From Arthrobacter russicus (GTDB lineage Bacteria > Actinomycetota > Actinomycetes > Actinomycetales > Micrococcaceae), in NCBI RefSeq assembly GCF_031454135.1, contig NZ_JAVDQF010000001.1, positions 1,984,001-2,048,000 of the forward strand: DNA of 64,000 nucleotides, given 5' to 3'. The notes beneath the pieces were generated by a model. That model was not told the origin of the DNA. It searched no databases and worked only from the letters and a program-made list of their open reading frames with translations. The translations under genes and the position numbers were made by a program. This document shows, piece by piece, positions 28,815-36,237 of the stretch; position 1 is the first letter of the stretch, and each line of letters starts with the position of its first letter.

Positions 28815-29766
28815 CCACAGGATCCGGAAACTCCAGGATGAGCTGAATCCGGGCCCGGACGGTGCTGTGCACCAGCACCTCCACCGACCACGGTTGCATC
28901 CGGGGCCGGCCCTGGCCGGCATCGGTCGGCACCGCCAAAAACCGCACCGGATCCCAGAGTTCGATCGGCTGCTCGAAAGTACCGCCCATCGCGACAATCC
29001 GGCTGCGGTCGAACCCGGCCGCACGTTGCGCCGCCTGTTGCGCCGCGACGAAAAGCAGCATGCCGGGCACATGGTCCAGCGGGTGGTCGAAAAAGACCGG
29101 ATGGTGGGTATCCACCACCAAGAACGGCACCGGGCTGGAATCGTCCAGGACGGTGTTTCGCTCCGGCTGCGACGGCACCCGGGGAAGCGCCGGCCGGGGC
29201 TCGGCAGCCGCGCGCAGACTCCGCGCATTCCGGCGCAATCGCCGATAGACCCGCGGTGCGACCAGTTGCGCCACGGAACTGCCACGAGCCACCAGCTCAC
29301 CGCCGACGTAAAAGGCGCTGGCCGCGTCCAGCCTGCTCAGCAGGCCATTGCGGAAGCGGACCTCGGTCGAGACCACGACCACCACATTGGTGCTGGCAGT
29401 CTCCCGCCAACCGGCTTCGGGAACCAGTTCGAGGGACATCTCCGAAAGCAGGAATTTCTGCTCGAACGGCACCTTGAGGTACCGGTGCGCGATGCAGATG
29501 GAAATCTGCCGAATCGTTTCGGCCACCAAGTGGCCGTCGTAATATCCCGCGTATCCGTCGTAAAGCAGGTGCCACCTGGGCCATTGCACGCCGATCCCGA
29601 AGCGGTCCCGGCCGAGCCGGGTGGAATCGGTGAGGAAGACCTCGCTGAGCGAATGCCGATGGACCAAGCGGCGATCGACGGTCCGCTCGAAGCTGATCGA
29701 AGACGCCGCCCGACCGACGTCGGGAATTTCGGGGAAGGTATCTTCCTGAGCGATTGGCTGATCCAC
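28792..29766 (-). CDS. AfsA/ScbA family gamma-butyrolactone synthase
   Basis: AfsA condenses a beta-ketoacyl thioester with dihydroxyacetone phosphate, the key step of gamma-butyrolactone signal synthesis. The protein has 324 residues. Two AfsA hot-dog repeats are visible. The first has VDRRLVHRHSLSEVFLTD (about 30-47) and the second has FFDHPLDHVPGMLLFVAAQQ (about 224-243), both close to the family consensus. The GTG start at 29766 lies 9 bases after a TATACT -10-like box, so the mRNA may be leaderless. It converges with the receptor gene, unlike the divergent scbA-scbR order in Streptomyces. Confidence 0.88.
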   Translation of the reverse strand: MDQPIAQEDTFPEIPDVGRAASSISFERTVDRRLVHRHSLSEVFLTDSTRLGRDRFGIGVQWPRWHLLYDGYAGYYDGHLVAETIRQISICIAHRYLKVPFEQKFLLSEMSLELVPEAGWRETASTNVVVVVSTEVRFRNGLLSRLDAASAFYVGGELVARGSSVAQLVAPRVYRRLRRNARSLRAAAEPRPALPRVPSQPERNTVLDDSSPVPFLVVDTHHPVFFDHPLDHVPGMLLFVAAQQAAQRAAGFDRSRIVAMGGTFEQPIELWDPVRFLAVPTDAGQGRPRMQPWSVEVLVHSTVRARIQLILEFPDPVVTPFPEA

Positions 29767-29775
29767 AGTTGACCC

Positions 29776-29781
29776 AGTATA
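29776..29781 (-). promoter_or_regulatory. Candidate -10 box of the AfsA-like gene
   Basis: On the minus strand TATACT lies 9 bases before the GTG start, which would place transcription initiation at or next to the start codon. A TTAATT about 9 bases further upstream is too close to be a standard -35. The site was read by eye only. Confidence 0.4.
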
Positions 29782-29825
29782 GAGCCCAAATTAACCCCGT
29801 GGAATACGGCCCAACCGGCCGGAAA

Positions 29826-30410
29826 TCACGGGGATCTGGGCTCGGAACCGGTCCGTACATGCATCCGTTCGCCCTGCAGGCCGAACAGGCTCAGGAATTC
29901 AACGGCTTCCGTTCCGGCCCGGCCGAACCAATGCGGCACTCTGGTATCGAACTCCGCGGCCTCGCCGGGGTGCAGGACCAAGTCCTGTTCGCCGAGAACC
30001 AACCGGAGCCGGCCGTTGAGCACGTACATCCAATCGAAGCCCTCATGACTGCGCGGATCCGGGACCTGCGACTCGGAGCCGGCCGGCAGCACGTGCTTAT
30101 AGGCCTGGATACCGCCGGGGTTCCGGGTCAACGGCACAATCGTGGCGCCGTGGCGTTTGATCGGTTTGAGGTGGATCCGCGGATCCCCAGTGGCCGGTGC
30201 GCCGACCAGGTCGTCCAACGGCACCGCGTACGCCCTGGCCAACGGCAAGAGCAACTCCAGGTTGGGCCGCCGCTGCCCCGACTCCAATCGGGAAAGCGTG
30301 CTGAGCGAAATCCCGGTGCTCGCTGCGACCTGGGTCAAGGTCAGTTTTCGATACTCGCGGAGATTCCGCAACCGCGGTCCCACTGAAGCCAGTAACTCAT
30401 CGGTTTCCAT
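29826..30410 (-). CDS. XRE family regulator with C-terminal cupin domain
   Basis: The protein has 194 residues. An N-terminal helix-turn-helix (about 12-65, including LTLTQVAASTGISLSTLSRLE) is joined to a cupin sensor domain (about 110-185) with SHEGFDWMYVLNGRLRLVLG. The ATG at 30410 was preferred over one at 30488 that would run through the divergent promoter. It is divergent from the flavoprotein gene, a common arrangement in actinobacteria, and probably regulates it. The ligand is unknown. Direct repeats lie in the shared gap. Confidence 0.87.
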   Translation of the reverse strand: METDELLASVGPRLRNLREYRKLTLTQVAASTGISLSTLSRLESGQRRPNLELLLPLARAYAVPLDDLVGAPATGDPRIHLKPIKRHGATIVPLTRNPGGIQAYKHVLPAGSESQVPDPRSHEGFDWMYVLNGRLRLVLGEQDLVLHPGEAAEFDTRVPHWFGRAGTEAVEFLSLFGLQGERMHVRTGSEPRSP

Positions 30411-30419
30411 GACCCAATC

Positions 30420-30446
30420 TTGCCATAACAGCAAAAAAGTTTGCCA
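30420..30446. promoter_or_regulatory. TTGCCA direct repeats in the XRE-flavoprotein gap
   Basis: Two TTGCCA hexamers at 30420-30425 and 30441-30446 are 21 bp apart, two helical turns. They lie in the 66-bp divergent gap between the XRE-cupin gene and the flavoprotein gene and are a candidate operator for the regulator. Confidence 0.4.
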
Positions 30447-30476
30447 ATCGTTTATCCCGTGGGACAAGCTGGCGAG

Positions 30477-31433
30477 ATGCAAAAACACTATGACGCAATC
30501 ATCATCGGCGGTGGCGCCGCAGGCCTGAGCGCCGCCCTGACACTCTCCCGCGCCCGTCGGAAAGTATTGCTCGTCGACGCCGGTGAGCCGCGCAATGCGC
30601 CGGCCTCAGGGGTCCACGGCCTGCTCGGCAACGAAGGCATCGCGCCGGCCGAGCTGTACCGGATCGGCCGGAACGAGGTCACCGGCTACGGCGGCACGGT
30701 CCGGCCGGGCCGGGTGCAATCCGTTCAGCAGGAACCTTCCGGCGGATTCAGCGCGACGCTTGCGGATGGAACGGCGGCCGCCGCGCGCCGGATCATCCTG
30801 GCGGTCGGCCTGGTGGACGAATTGCCGGAAATCCCCGGACTCCGCGAGCACTGGGGCCGTGCCGTGCTGCATTGCCCGTATTGCCACGGCTGGGAAGTCC
30901 GGGACCAACAGATCGGGATCATCGGCACCGGACCGTTCTCGGTGCACCAGGCGCTGCTCTTCCGGCAATGGAGCAGCAGCGTGACTTTGTTCCTCAACGA
31001 TGCCGTCGAACCGGGCGAGGACCAGTTCGACCAGCTCTCCGCGCGCGGGGTTTCAGTGGTGGACGGCGCGGTGCAACAGGTGGACAGCGAGGCCGGCCGG
31101 CTCACCGGCGTCCGGATCGACGGGCGCCACCACGCCAGCGAGGCACTCGTCGTCGGGCCCAAATTCCGGGCCAGGGCCGAGCTGGCCAAGCAGCTCGGGC
31201 TGGTCCCGGTCGAGCATCCGGCCGGAATCGGCGAATATTTCGAATCCGATCCGGACGGTTCCACTGTGGTTCCCGGAGTCTGGTTGGCTGGAAACGTGCG
31301 GAACCCGATGGGCCAGGTAGGTCTGTCCATGGCCGAAGGAGTGCTCGCCGGTGCTTCGGTGAACAACAGTTTGATGCTCGAAGACGTGGCCGACGCCGTA
31401 GCCAGCGCGAAAGAACTTGCCAGTTGGGCTTAG
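30477..31433 (+). CDS. Thioredoxin reductase-like NAD(P)/FAD-dependent oxidoreductase
   Basis: The protein has 318 residues. The FAD-binding IIIGGGAAGLSAALTLSRA is at about 8-26, and a redox-type CPYCHGWE lies near 132-139. The NAD(P) domain starts at IGIIGTGPFSV (about 145-155). The CPYC cysteines resemble thioredoxin reductase, but no thioredoxin gene is adjacent. The ATG at 30477 follows GGCGAG. It is transcribed away from the XRE-cupin regulator. The electron acceptor is unknown. Confidence 0.88.
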   Translation: MQKHYDAIIIGGGAAGLSAALTLSRARRKVLLVDAGEPRNAPASGVHGLLGNEGIAPAELYRIGRNEVTGYGGTVRPGRVQSVQQEPSGGFSATLADGTAAAARRIILAVGLVDELPEIPGLREHWGRAVLHCPYCHGWEVRDQQIGIIGTGPFSVHQALLFRQWSSSVTLFLNDAVEPGEDQFDQLSARGVSVVDGAVQQVDSEAGRLTGVRIDGRHHASEALVVGPKFRARAELAKQLGLVPVEHPAGIGEYFESDPDGSTVVPGVWLAGNVRNPMGQVGLSMAEGVLAGASVNNSLMLEDVADAVASAKELASWA

Positions 31434-31457
31434 CCGGCAGACCCAGGCAAGCGGGAA

Positions 31458-31508
31458 GGACTCGGCGGCTGAATTCCGCTGATCCGGCGGAATCGCAGCA
31501 GCGAGTCC
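31458..31508. terminator. Nested inverted repeat between convergent flavoprotein and Lrp genes
   Basis: Outer arms GGACTCG (31458-31464) and CGAGTCC (31502-31508) enclose ATTCCGC (31473-31479) and GCGGAAT (31487-31493). It sits between two convergent genes and could stop transcription from both sides. Confidence 0.5.
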
Positions 31509-31514
31509 GTCAGG

Positions 31515-31983
31515 TCAGGCCGGGGTGAGATGCCGCGAGGGGACTGGACTGGAGTAGACCACGCTAGTGGTGATACCGCCCAGCGTGGCCAGGCGCCCTG
31601 CGCTCCGTTCAAGGTCGGCCATGGATCGGGCGTGGACTTTGATCATGAAGCAGTCGACGCCGGTGACATGGTGGGCTTCCACGATCTCCGGCGTCGTATC
31701 GACAAGATCGTGGAATGGCCGGTAGTTTCCGGAGGGATAGGCCAGTCGCACGAACGCGGCAACCGGGTAGCCGAGGGCTTCCGGATCGACGGTGGCGGAA
31801 AAAGCCGGTGATGATGCCGCCTTCGGTCAGCCGTCGCACACGTTCCCCGGTCGCGCTGGCCGACAAATTGATCGCCCGCGCGAGCTGCGCGGTGCTCATT
31901 CGCCCATCACGCTGCAGCTCGTCAATGATCGCTCGGTCAGTGGCATCAAGATCCAATAATTGCTTCAACGGCATACGGGCCAT
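31515..31983 (-). pseudogene. Lrp/AsnC family regulator broken by a +1 frameshift
   Basis: The N-terminal helix-turn-helix (LDATDRAIIDELQRDGRM, then STAQLARAINLSASATGERV) is in one frame from the ATG at 31983. The ligand-binding half (GYPVAAFVRLAYPSG to the stop at 31515) is in another. The frames join at a run of five A bases (five T on the coding strand) at 31799-31803. Removing one base would give a normal product of about 155 residues, GITGFSATVDPEALGYP across the join. As written, the product ends at 31609 after 124 residues. It may be a real inactivation or an assembly error. It is divergent from a rhodanese gene. Confidence 0.8.
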
Positions 31984-31995
31984 ATTTATTAACGT

Positions 31996-32006
31996 CCGTT
32001 CAACGG
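31996..32006. promoter_or_regulatory. Small palindrome upstream of the Lrp gene
   Basis: CCGTTCAACGG is a perfect 5-bp dyad around one base. It starts 13 bases upstream of the Lrp/AsnC start in the gap shared with the rhodanese gene. It could be the regulator's operator. The evidence is position and symmetry only. Confidence 0.35.
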
Positions 32007-32071
32007 CAAATGGACCCGCATTGCGTCGGAACGCCCTTCCAGAGCCCGGACTCTGCCGCTTGACTTGAAGC

Positions 32072-32491
32072 ATGCAAACTTCGATCACCGGGGCGGACTT
32101 TTTCGCTGCGAAACTGGCCTTCCAAACCGACCCTTCCGATCTCGCCGCCGACCGGGCGAATGGCAAGGTGCCGCTGCTGCTCGATGTCAGATCGGAGCCG
32201 GCTTGGCGTCAAGGGCGGATCCCCGGGGCAATACATCTGCCGATTGCCGATCTTGCTGCCCGGGCCGCCGAGGTCGTTCCGGACAAAGCGGCCGCGATCG
32301 TTGTCTATTGTTGGGGCCCCGGCTGCAATGGGAGCACCCGGGGCGCCTTGATCCTGGCTTCACTCGGATATCCGCGGGTGCGCGAACTGATCGGCGGTTT
32401 CGAGTATTGGGCACGTGAAGGTCTGCTGGTGATCAGCGATGATGGCCGCGCACGCCAGGCACCCGACCCGCTCACGGCGCCGATTTTATGA
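32072..32491 (+). CDS. Rhodanese-like domain protein
   Basis: The protein has 139 residues with one rhodanese domain. LLLDVRSEPAWRQGRIPGAI is at about 34-53. The active-site loop is CWGPGCNGS, with the catalytic Cys near residue 85 and a second Cys four positions on. It is divergent from the frameshifted Lrp gene, and Lrp/AsnC-rhodanese pairs of this kind suggest regulation by that protein. The sulfur acceptor is unknown. Confidence 0.85.
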   Translation: MQTSITGADFFAAKLAFQTDPSDLAADRANGKVPLLLDVRSEPAWRQGRIPGAIHLPIADLAARAAEVVPDKAAAIVVYCWGPGCNGSTRGALILASLGYPRVRELIGGFEYWAREGLLVISDDGRARQAPDPLTAPIL

Positions 32492-32497
32492 GCCGCA

Positions 32498-32511
32498 CCG
32501 TCAGCTGACGG
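32498..32511. terminator. 14-bp palindrome after the rhodanese gene
   Basis: CCGTCAGCTGACGG is a perfect palindrome starting 6 bases after the rhodanese stop. It may form a terminator stem in RNA or serve as a protein-binding site. There is no T-tract. Confidence 0.4.
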
Positions 32512-32601
32512 CCTCCTCGAGCGACGTTCGCGGTATTTTTCAACCATCCTCGCTGTCTCGCGATGCACTAGATTGAAAGCCGAAGGTCGGGAAGGAGAAC
32601 C

Positions 32602-33298
32602 ATGGAGCCGGAGGTCGATTTCGCCGTGCTTTTTGCCCGCAAAAAACCGGAAATCCGGCGAACTGGCACCGGCGAGATGGTTGCCGAAGTGCTCCGGCAG
32701 CGAATTTCCGAAGGCGACCTCCCCCCCCCCCCCGGGGACCCAACTGGCTGAGGAGTCCCTCGCGGACTCGCTCCAAGTTTCCCGCAATTCGCTGCGCGAG
32801 GCCTTCCGGCTGCTCGCGCACGAACGGCTGATCAACCACGAATTGCACCGCGGGGTCTTCGTCCGCCGGCTGGACCGCGACGACGTGCTGCAGGTTTACA
32901 CCGCGCGGATATTCATCGAAGTCGCCGCGGTCGCCAACTGCCCGGCCGGGGCAGCCGAATTGCGCGCGGCCCTGGCCGCCGTCGAACAGGCAGAACTGCT
33001 GGCCCGGGAAGGCCGCTGGATGGAAGTCGCCACCTGCAATCTCGCCTTCCACCAATCCCTGGTCGACAGCGTCGGCAGCAGACGGGTCTCCGAAGTGATG
33101 CGGCAGCTGCTCGCCGAAGTCCGGCTGGCGTTCCATTCGATGGCTGATTCGCGGAATTTCCTGGAGCCCTACATCCCCAGGAACCGGCAGATCGTCCAGC
33201 TGCTTTCGGACGGCGAGGCAGAGCAGGCCGCGACGCTGATGCGGGCCTACCTCACGGACAGCCGGGAGCAGCTCTACGAAGCACTCGGCTTGCGCTGA
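32602..33298 (+). pseudogene. FadR-type GntR regulator, frameshifted at a C13 tract
   Basis: From the ATG at 32602 (GGAAGGAGAACC upstream), the N-terminal winged helix reads ...TGEMVAEVLRQRISEGDL. It then enters 13 consecutive C bases (32721-32733) and hits TGA at 32749-32751 after 49 codons. The frame that continues the family (TQLAEESLADSLQVSRNSLR, then the FCD ligand domain to 33298) is offset by one base. Twelve or nine C bases would restore a protein of about 230 residues. The long C run inside the DNA-binding domain could be phase-variable or a sequencing artefact. The uracil permease gene follows. Confidence 0.82.
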
Positions 33299-33400
33299 TC
33301 CGGCAGCAGCGTCCGGGAATGGCAGACGCCTGCTCGAACCGGGCGTTGCGGTTAGTCTTAGCTGAAACCCCTGTACGGCCTTCTTCCATCGGAGACTTTC

Positions 33401-34684
33401 ATGAGCGAAACCGGCCTCGGCTGGCGCATCCACGGCAACGGCAAGACCATCGAACCCGGCGGAGTCGTCGCCCCCGATGAACGGCTGAGCTGGCCCCGGA
33501 CCATCGGGATCGGCTTGCAGCACGTCGTGGCGATGTTCGGCGCCACCTTCCTGGTGCCGATCATCACCGGCATGCCGCCGGCCACCACGCTCTTCTTTTC
33601 CGGCATCGGCACGATCCTGTTCTTGCTGCTCACCCGAGGCAAGGTGCCCAGCTATCTGGGTTCGAGTTTCGCTTTCATCGCCCCGATCATGGCCTCGCAA
33701 AGCCAATTCGGCGTCGCCGGGGCGCTGGGCGGGGTGGTGATGGCCGGCGTCGTGCTGTTCCTGGTCGGCGCTCTGGTGCAACGCTTCGGTGCCGCCTGGA
33801 TCAACCGCTTGATGCCCCCCGCGGTGACCGGGACCATTGTCGCGCTGATCGGTTTGAACCTCGCGCCGTCGGCCAAGGACAACTTCGACCGGGCACCGCT
33901 CACCGCGTTGGTCACGCTCGTGGTGATCATCCTGGTCTCCGTGCTGTTCCGCGGCATCCTGGGCCGCTTGTCGATCCTGGTGGGCGTCGTCGTCGGCTAT
34001 CTGGTGGCGGTCGTCCAAGGCGAAGTGGATTTCTCCGCAATCGATGCGCAGGCCTGGATCGGACTGCCGCACTTCCAGTTCCCGACCTTCAATATCGCGG
34101 TGGCCGGGCTGTTCATTCCGGTGGTCCTGGTACTGATCGCGGAGAATGTGGGACACGTGAAGTCGGTGGCTTTGATGACCGGGCACAACCTGGACCCGAT
34201 GGCCGGCCGGGCACTGATGGCCGACGGCCTGGCCACCACGCTGGCCGGCTTCGGCGGCGGCTCCGGCACCACGACCTACGCGGAGAACATCGGCGTGATG
34301 GCCGCGACCAAAGTGTATTCGACCGCGGCCTACTGGGTCGCCGCGGCGACCGCCCTGCTGCTGAGCTTCTCGCCGAAGTTCGGCGCGCTGATCGCGACGG
34401 TTCCGCCCGGTGTGCTCGGCGGCGCGGCCACGATGCTGTACGGCATGATCGGCGTGCTGGGCGTGCGGATCTGGGTGCAGAACAAAGTCGACTTCGGCAA
34501 CCCGATCAACCTGACCACCGCCGCGGTGGCCCTGATCATCGGGATCGCGAACTACACCTGGACGATCGGTGATCTGCAATTCGCCGGGATCGCGCTGGGC
34601 ACCGCAGCGGCCCTGGCGATCTATCACGGCATGCATGGGCTGACCAAGCTGCGAGCCTCTTTCGCCTCCCGCACCGAGCGTTGA
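33401..34684 (+). CDS. Uracil/xanthine permease (NCS2 family)
   Basis: This is a proton or sodium symporter for nucleobases, 427 residues with about 12-14 membrane segments. The N-terminal LQHVVAMFGATFLVPIITG (about 46-64) and LGSSFAFIAPI (about 86-96), and the NCS2 signature region AENVGHVKSV...GFGGGSGTTTYAENIG (about 246-297), fit UraA-like carriers. It lies 102 bp downstream of the broken GntR gene, a plausible regulator. Its last codons form half of the bidirectional inverted repeat. Confidence 0.9.
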   Translation: MSETGLGWRIHGNGKTIEPGGVVAPDERLSWPRTIGIGLQHVVAMFGATFLVPIITGMPPATTLFFSGIGTILFLLLTRGKVPSYLGSSFAFIAPIMASQSQFGVAGALGGVVMAGVVLFLVGALVQRFGAAWINRLMPPAVTGTIVALIGLNLAPSAKDNFDRAPLTALVTLVVIILVSVLFRGILGRLSILVGVVVGYLVAVVQGEVDFSAIDAQAWIGLPHFQFPTFNIAVAGLFIPVVLVLIAENVGHVKSVALMTGHNLDPMAGRALMADGLATTLAGFGGGSGTTTYAENIGVMAATKVYSTAAYWVAAATALLLSFSPKFGALIATVPPGVLGGAATMLYGMIGVLGVRIWVQNKVDFGNPINLTTAAVALIIGIANYTWTIGDLQFAGIALGTAAALAIYHGMHGLTKLRASFASRTER

Positions 34685-34732
34685 CTTGTGTCGGTTATCC
34701 GCGCCGCTTACCCGCCACAAGTCAACGCTCGG
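34674..34732. terminator. Perfect 17-bp inverted repeat spanning two convergent stop codons
   Basis: CCGAGCGTTGACTTGTG (34674-34690) and its exact complement (34716-34732) flank 25 bases. The arms contain the last codons and stop codons of both the uracil permease and the amino-acid permease, so both proteins end in Glu-Arg-stop from mirrored DNA. It is probably a bidirectional terminator. Confidence 0.7.
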
Positions 34733-36086
34733 CGGAGGTACGTTGCCGGAACACCCCGACGCCGATGATCACCAGGGCGAGCGCGCCGGAAAGCAGCAAC
34801 TCCTGCCGGGTGCTGTCGATGAAGGCCATCCCGACGATGAGCCCGATGATCGCCGAGATCGTGGCCCAAGTCAGGTACGGGAAGAGCCACATTTTCAACG
34901 GCAGATCCCGCGCCGCGGCGCCCATCCGCTTCCGCAGCACCAATTGCGAGGCGGCGATCACCAACCAGACGAAAAGCGCGATCGCTCCGGAAGTGTTCAC
35001 CAGGAACAAGAAGACGGTGTCCGGGTAGAGGTAGTTCAACGCAACCGTGATGAAGCCGACCACGGTCGAGGCCAAAACCGCGGAACGGGGTACCCCGCTG
35101 CGCTCGATCCGGCGCAACGCCTTTGGTGCATCACCGCGCCGGGCCAAGGAAAACATCATCCGGCTGGCGGTGTACAGGCCGGAGTTCAAGCAAGACAGCA
35201 CGGAGACCAGCACCACGACGTCCATGATCGTACCGGCGCCCGGAATCCCGTACCGCTCCATCACCGCGACATAGGGGCTCTTCGCGACGCTGGCATCGTT
35301 CCAGGGCAAGAGCATGACCACGATCGCAATGGAACCGAGGTAGAAGACCAGAATCCGCCACACCGTGGAGCGGACCGCCTTCTTCACCGCAGTTGCCGGG
35401 TCCGCCGACTCCCCGGCCGCGATCGTCGCGATCTCTGCGCCGAAAAATGAGAACACCACGACCAGGATGCCGGCCAGCACGGCACCCGGACCATTCGGCA
35501 GGAACCCGCCCCGGCCGATGAGGTTGTCCAGTCCGGGTGCCGGCACGCCGGGCAGCAAACCGCAGATCGCCAAGACGCCCAGGATCAGGAAGACCACGAT
35601 CGCGGCCACTTTGATCGAGGCGAACCAGAATTCGAACTCGCCGAAGGACTTCACCGAGAACACGTTCGTCGCGGTCAGCAGCACCATCAAGATCAACGCC
35701 CAGGCCCACTGATCCACCCCGGGCACCCAACGGTGCACGATCGCCGCGCCCGCGGTGGCTTCGATGCCGAGCACGATGATCCAGAACCAGGCATAGAGCC
35801 AGCCGATGCTGAACCCCGCCCAGCGGCCGAGCGCCTTGTCCGCGTATGCGGAGAATGATCCGGTCTCCGGATTCGCGGCGGCCATTTCGCCGAGCATCCG
35901 CATCACCAGGATCACCACCAGCCCAGCCGCGGCATAGGCCAGCAGGACTCCGGGCCCGGCCTGCCGAATCGCGGCACCGGAGCCGACGAACAGGCCGGCG
36001 CCGATCACGCCGGCGATCGCGATCATCGAAAGGTGCCGCGGTTTGAGGGTTTTGGCCAGCTGGCCGTTCGGTGCGGGGACGTTCAT
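34722..36086 (-). CDS. Amino-acid permease (APC family, GABA permease-like)
   Basis: The protein has 454 residues with 12 membrane segments. The N-terminal LKPRHLSMIAIAGVIGAGLFVGSG (start near residue 15) and VMRMLGEMAAANPETGSFS (about 60-78) are characteristic of the AAT/GabP subgroup. It should import an amino acid by proton symport; the substrate cannot be assigned. The ATG at 36086 was chosen for the CAGGAG site 7 bases upstream. It converges with the uracil permease gene. Confidence 0.9.
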   Translation of the reverse strand: MNVPAPNGQLAKTLKPRHLSMIAIAGVIGAGLFVGSGAAIRQAGPGVLLAYAAAGLVVILVMRMLGEMAAANPETGSFSAYADKALGRWAGFSIGWLYAWFWIIVLGIEATAGAAIVHRWVPGVDQWAWALILMVLLTATNVFSVKSFGEFEFWFASIKVAAIVVFLILGVLAICGLLPGVPAPGLDNLIGRGGFLPNGPGAVLAGILVVVFSFFGAEIATIAAGESADPATAVKKAVRSTVWRILVFYLGSIAIVVMLLPWNDASVAKSPYVAVMERYGIPGAGTIMDVVVLVSVLSCLNSGLYTASRMMFSLARRGDAPKALRRIERSGVPRSAVLASTVVGFITVALNYLYPDTVFLFLVNTSGAIALFVWLVIAASQLVLRKRMGAAARDLPLKMWLFPYLTWATISAIIGLIVGMAFIDSTRQELLLSGALALVIIGVGVFRQRTSAER

Positions 36087-36160
36087 CGGGTTACTCCTGG
36101 GGACAACGGGTCGCAATCAGCACCCCACCCTACTCCGGCAACATGCCGGTTTCCCCAACT

Positions 36161-36217
36161 CGAGTGGTCAGATCTGCAGCTCAAAACGGACCTGTAACCT
36201 GCAGATCTGGCCACTCG
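36161..36217. terminator. 19-bp inverted repeat downstream of glycerate kinase
   Basis: CGAGTGGTCAGATCTGCAG (36161-36179) pairs at 18 of 19 positions with 36199-36217 across 19 bases. It lies between the glycerate kinase stop and the amino-acid permease start, both on the minus strand, so termination of the kinase transcript is likely. Confidence 0.6.
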
Positions 36218-36237
36218 GCGGAAGACGTGGACCGGAG

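Noticed and set aside
32540-34720. 726-codon minus-strand open frame
   Set aside because: It is antisense to the GntR and uracil permease genes and has a low-complexity His/Gln/Arg/Asp-rich translation.
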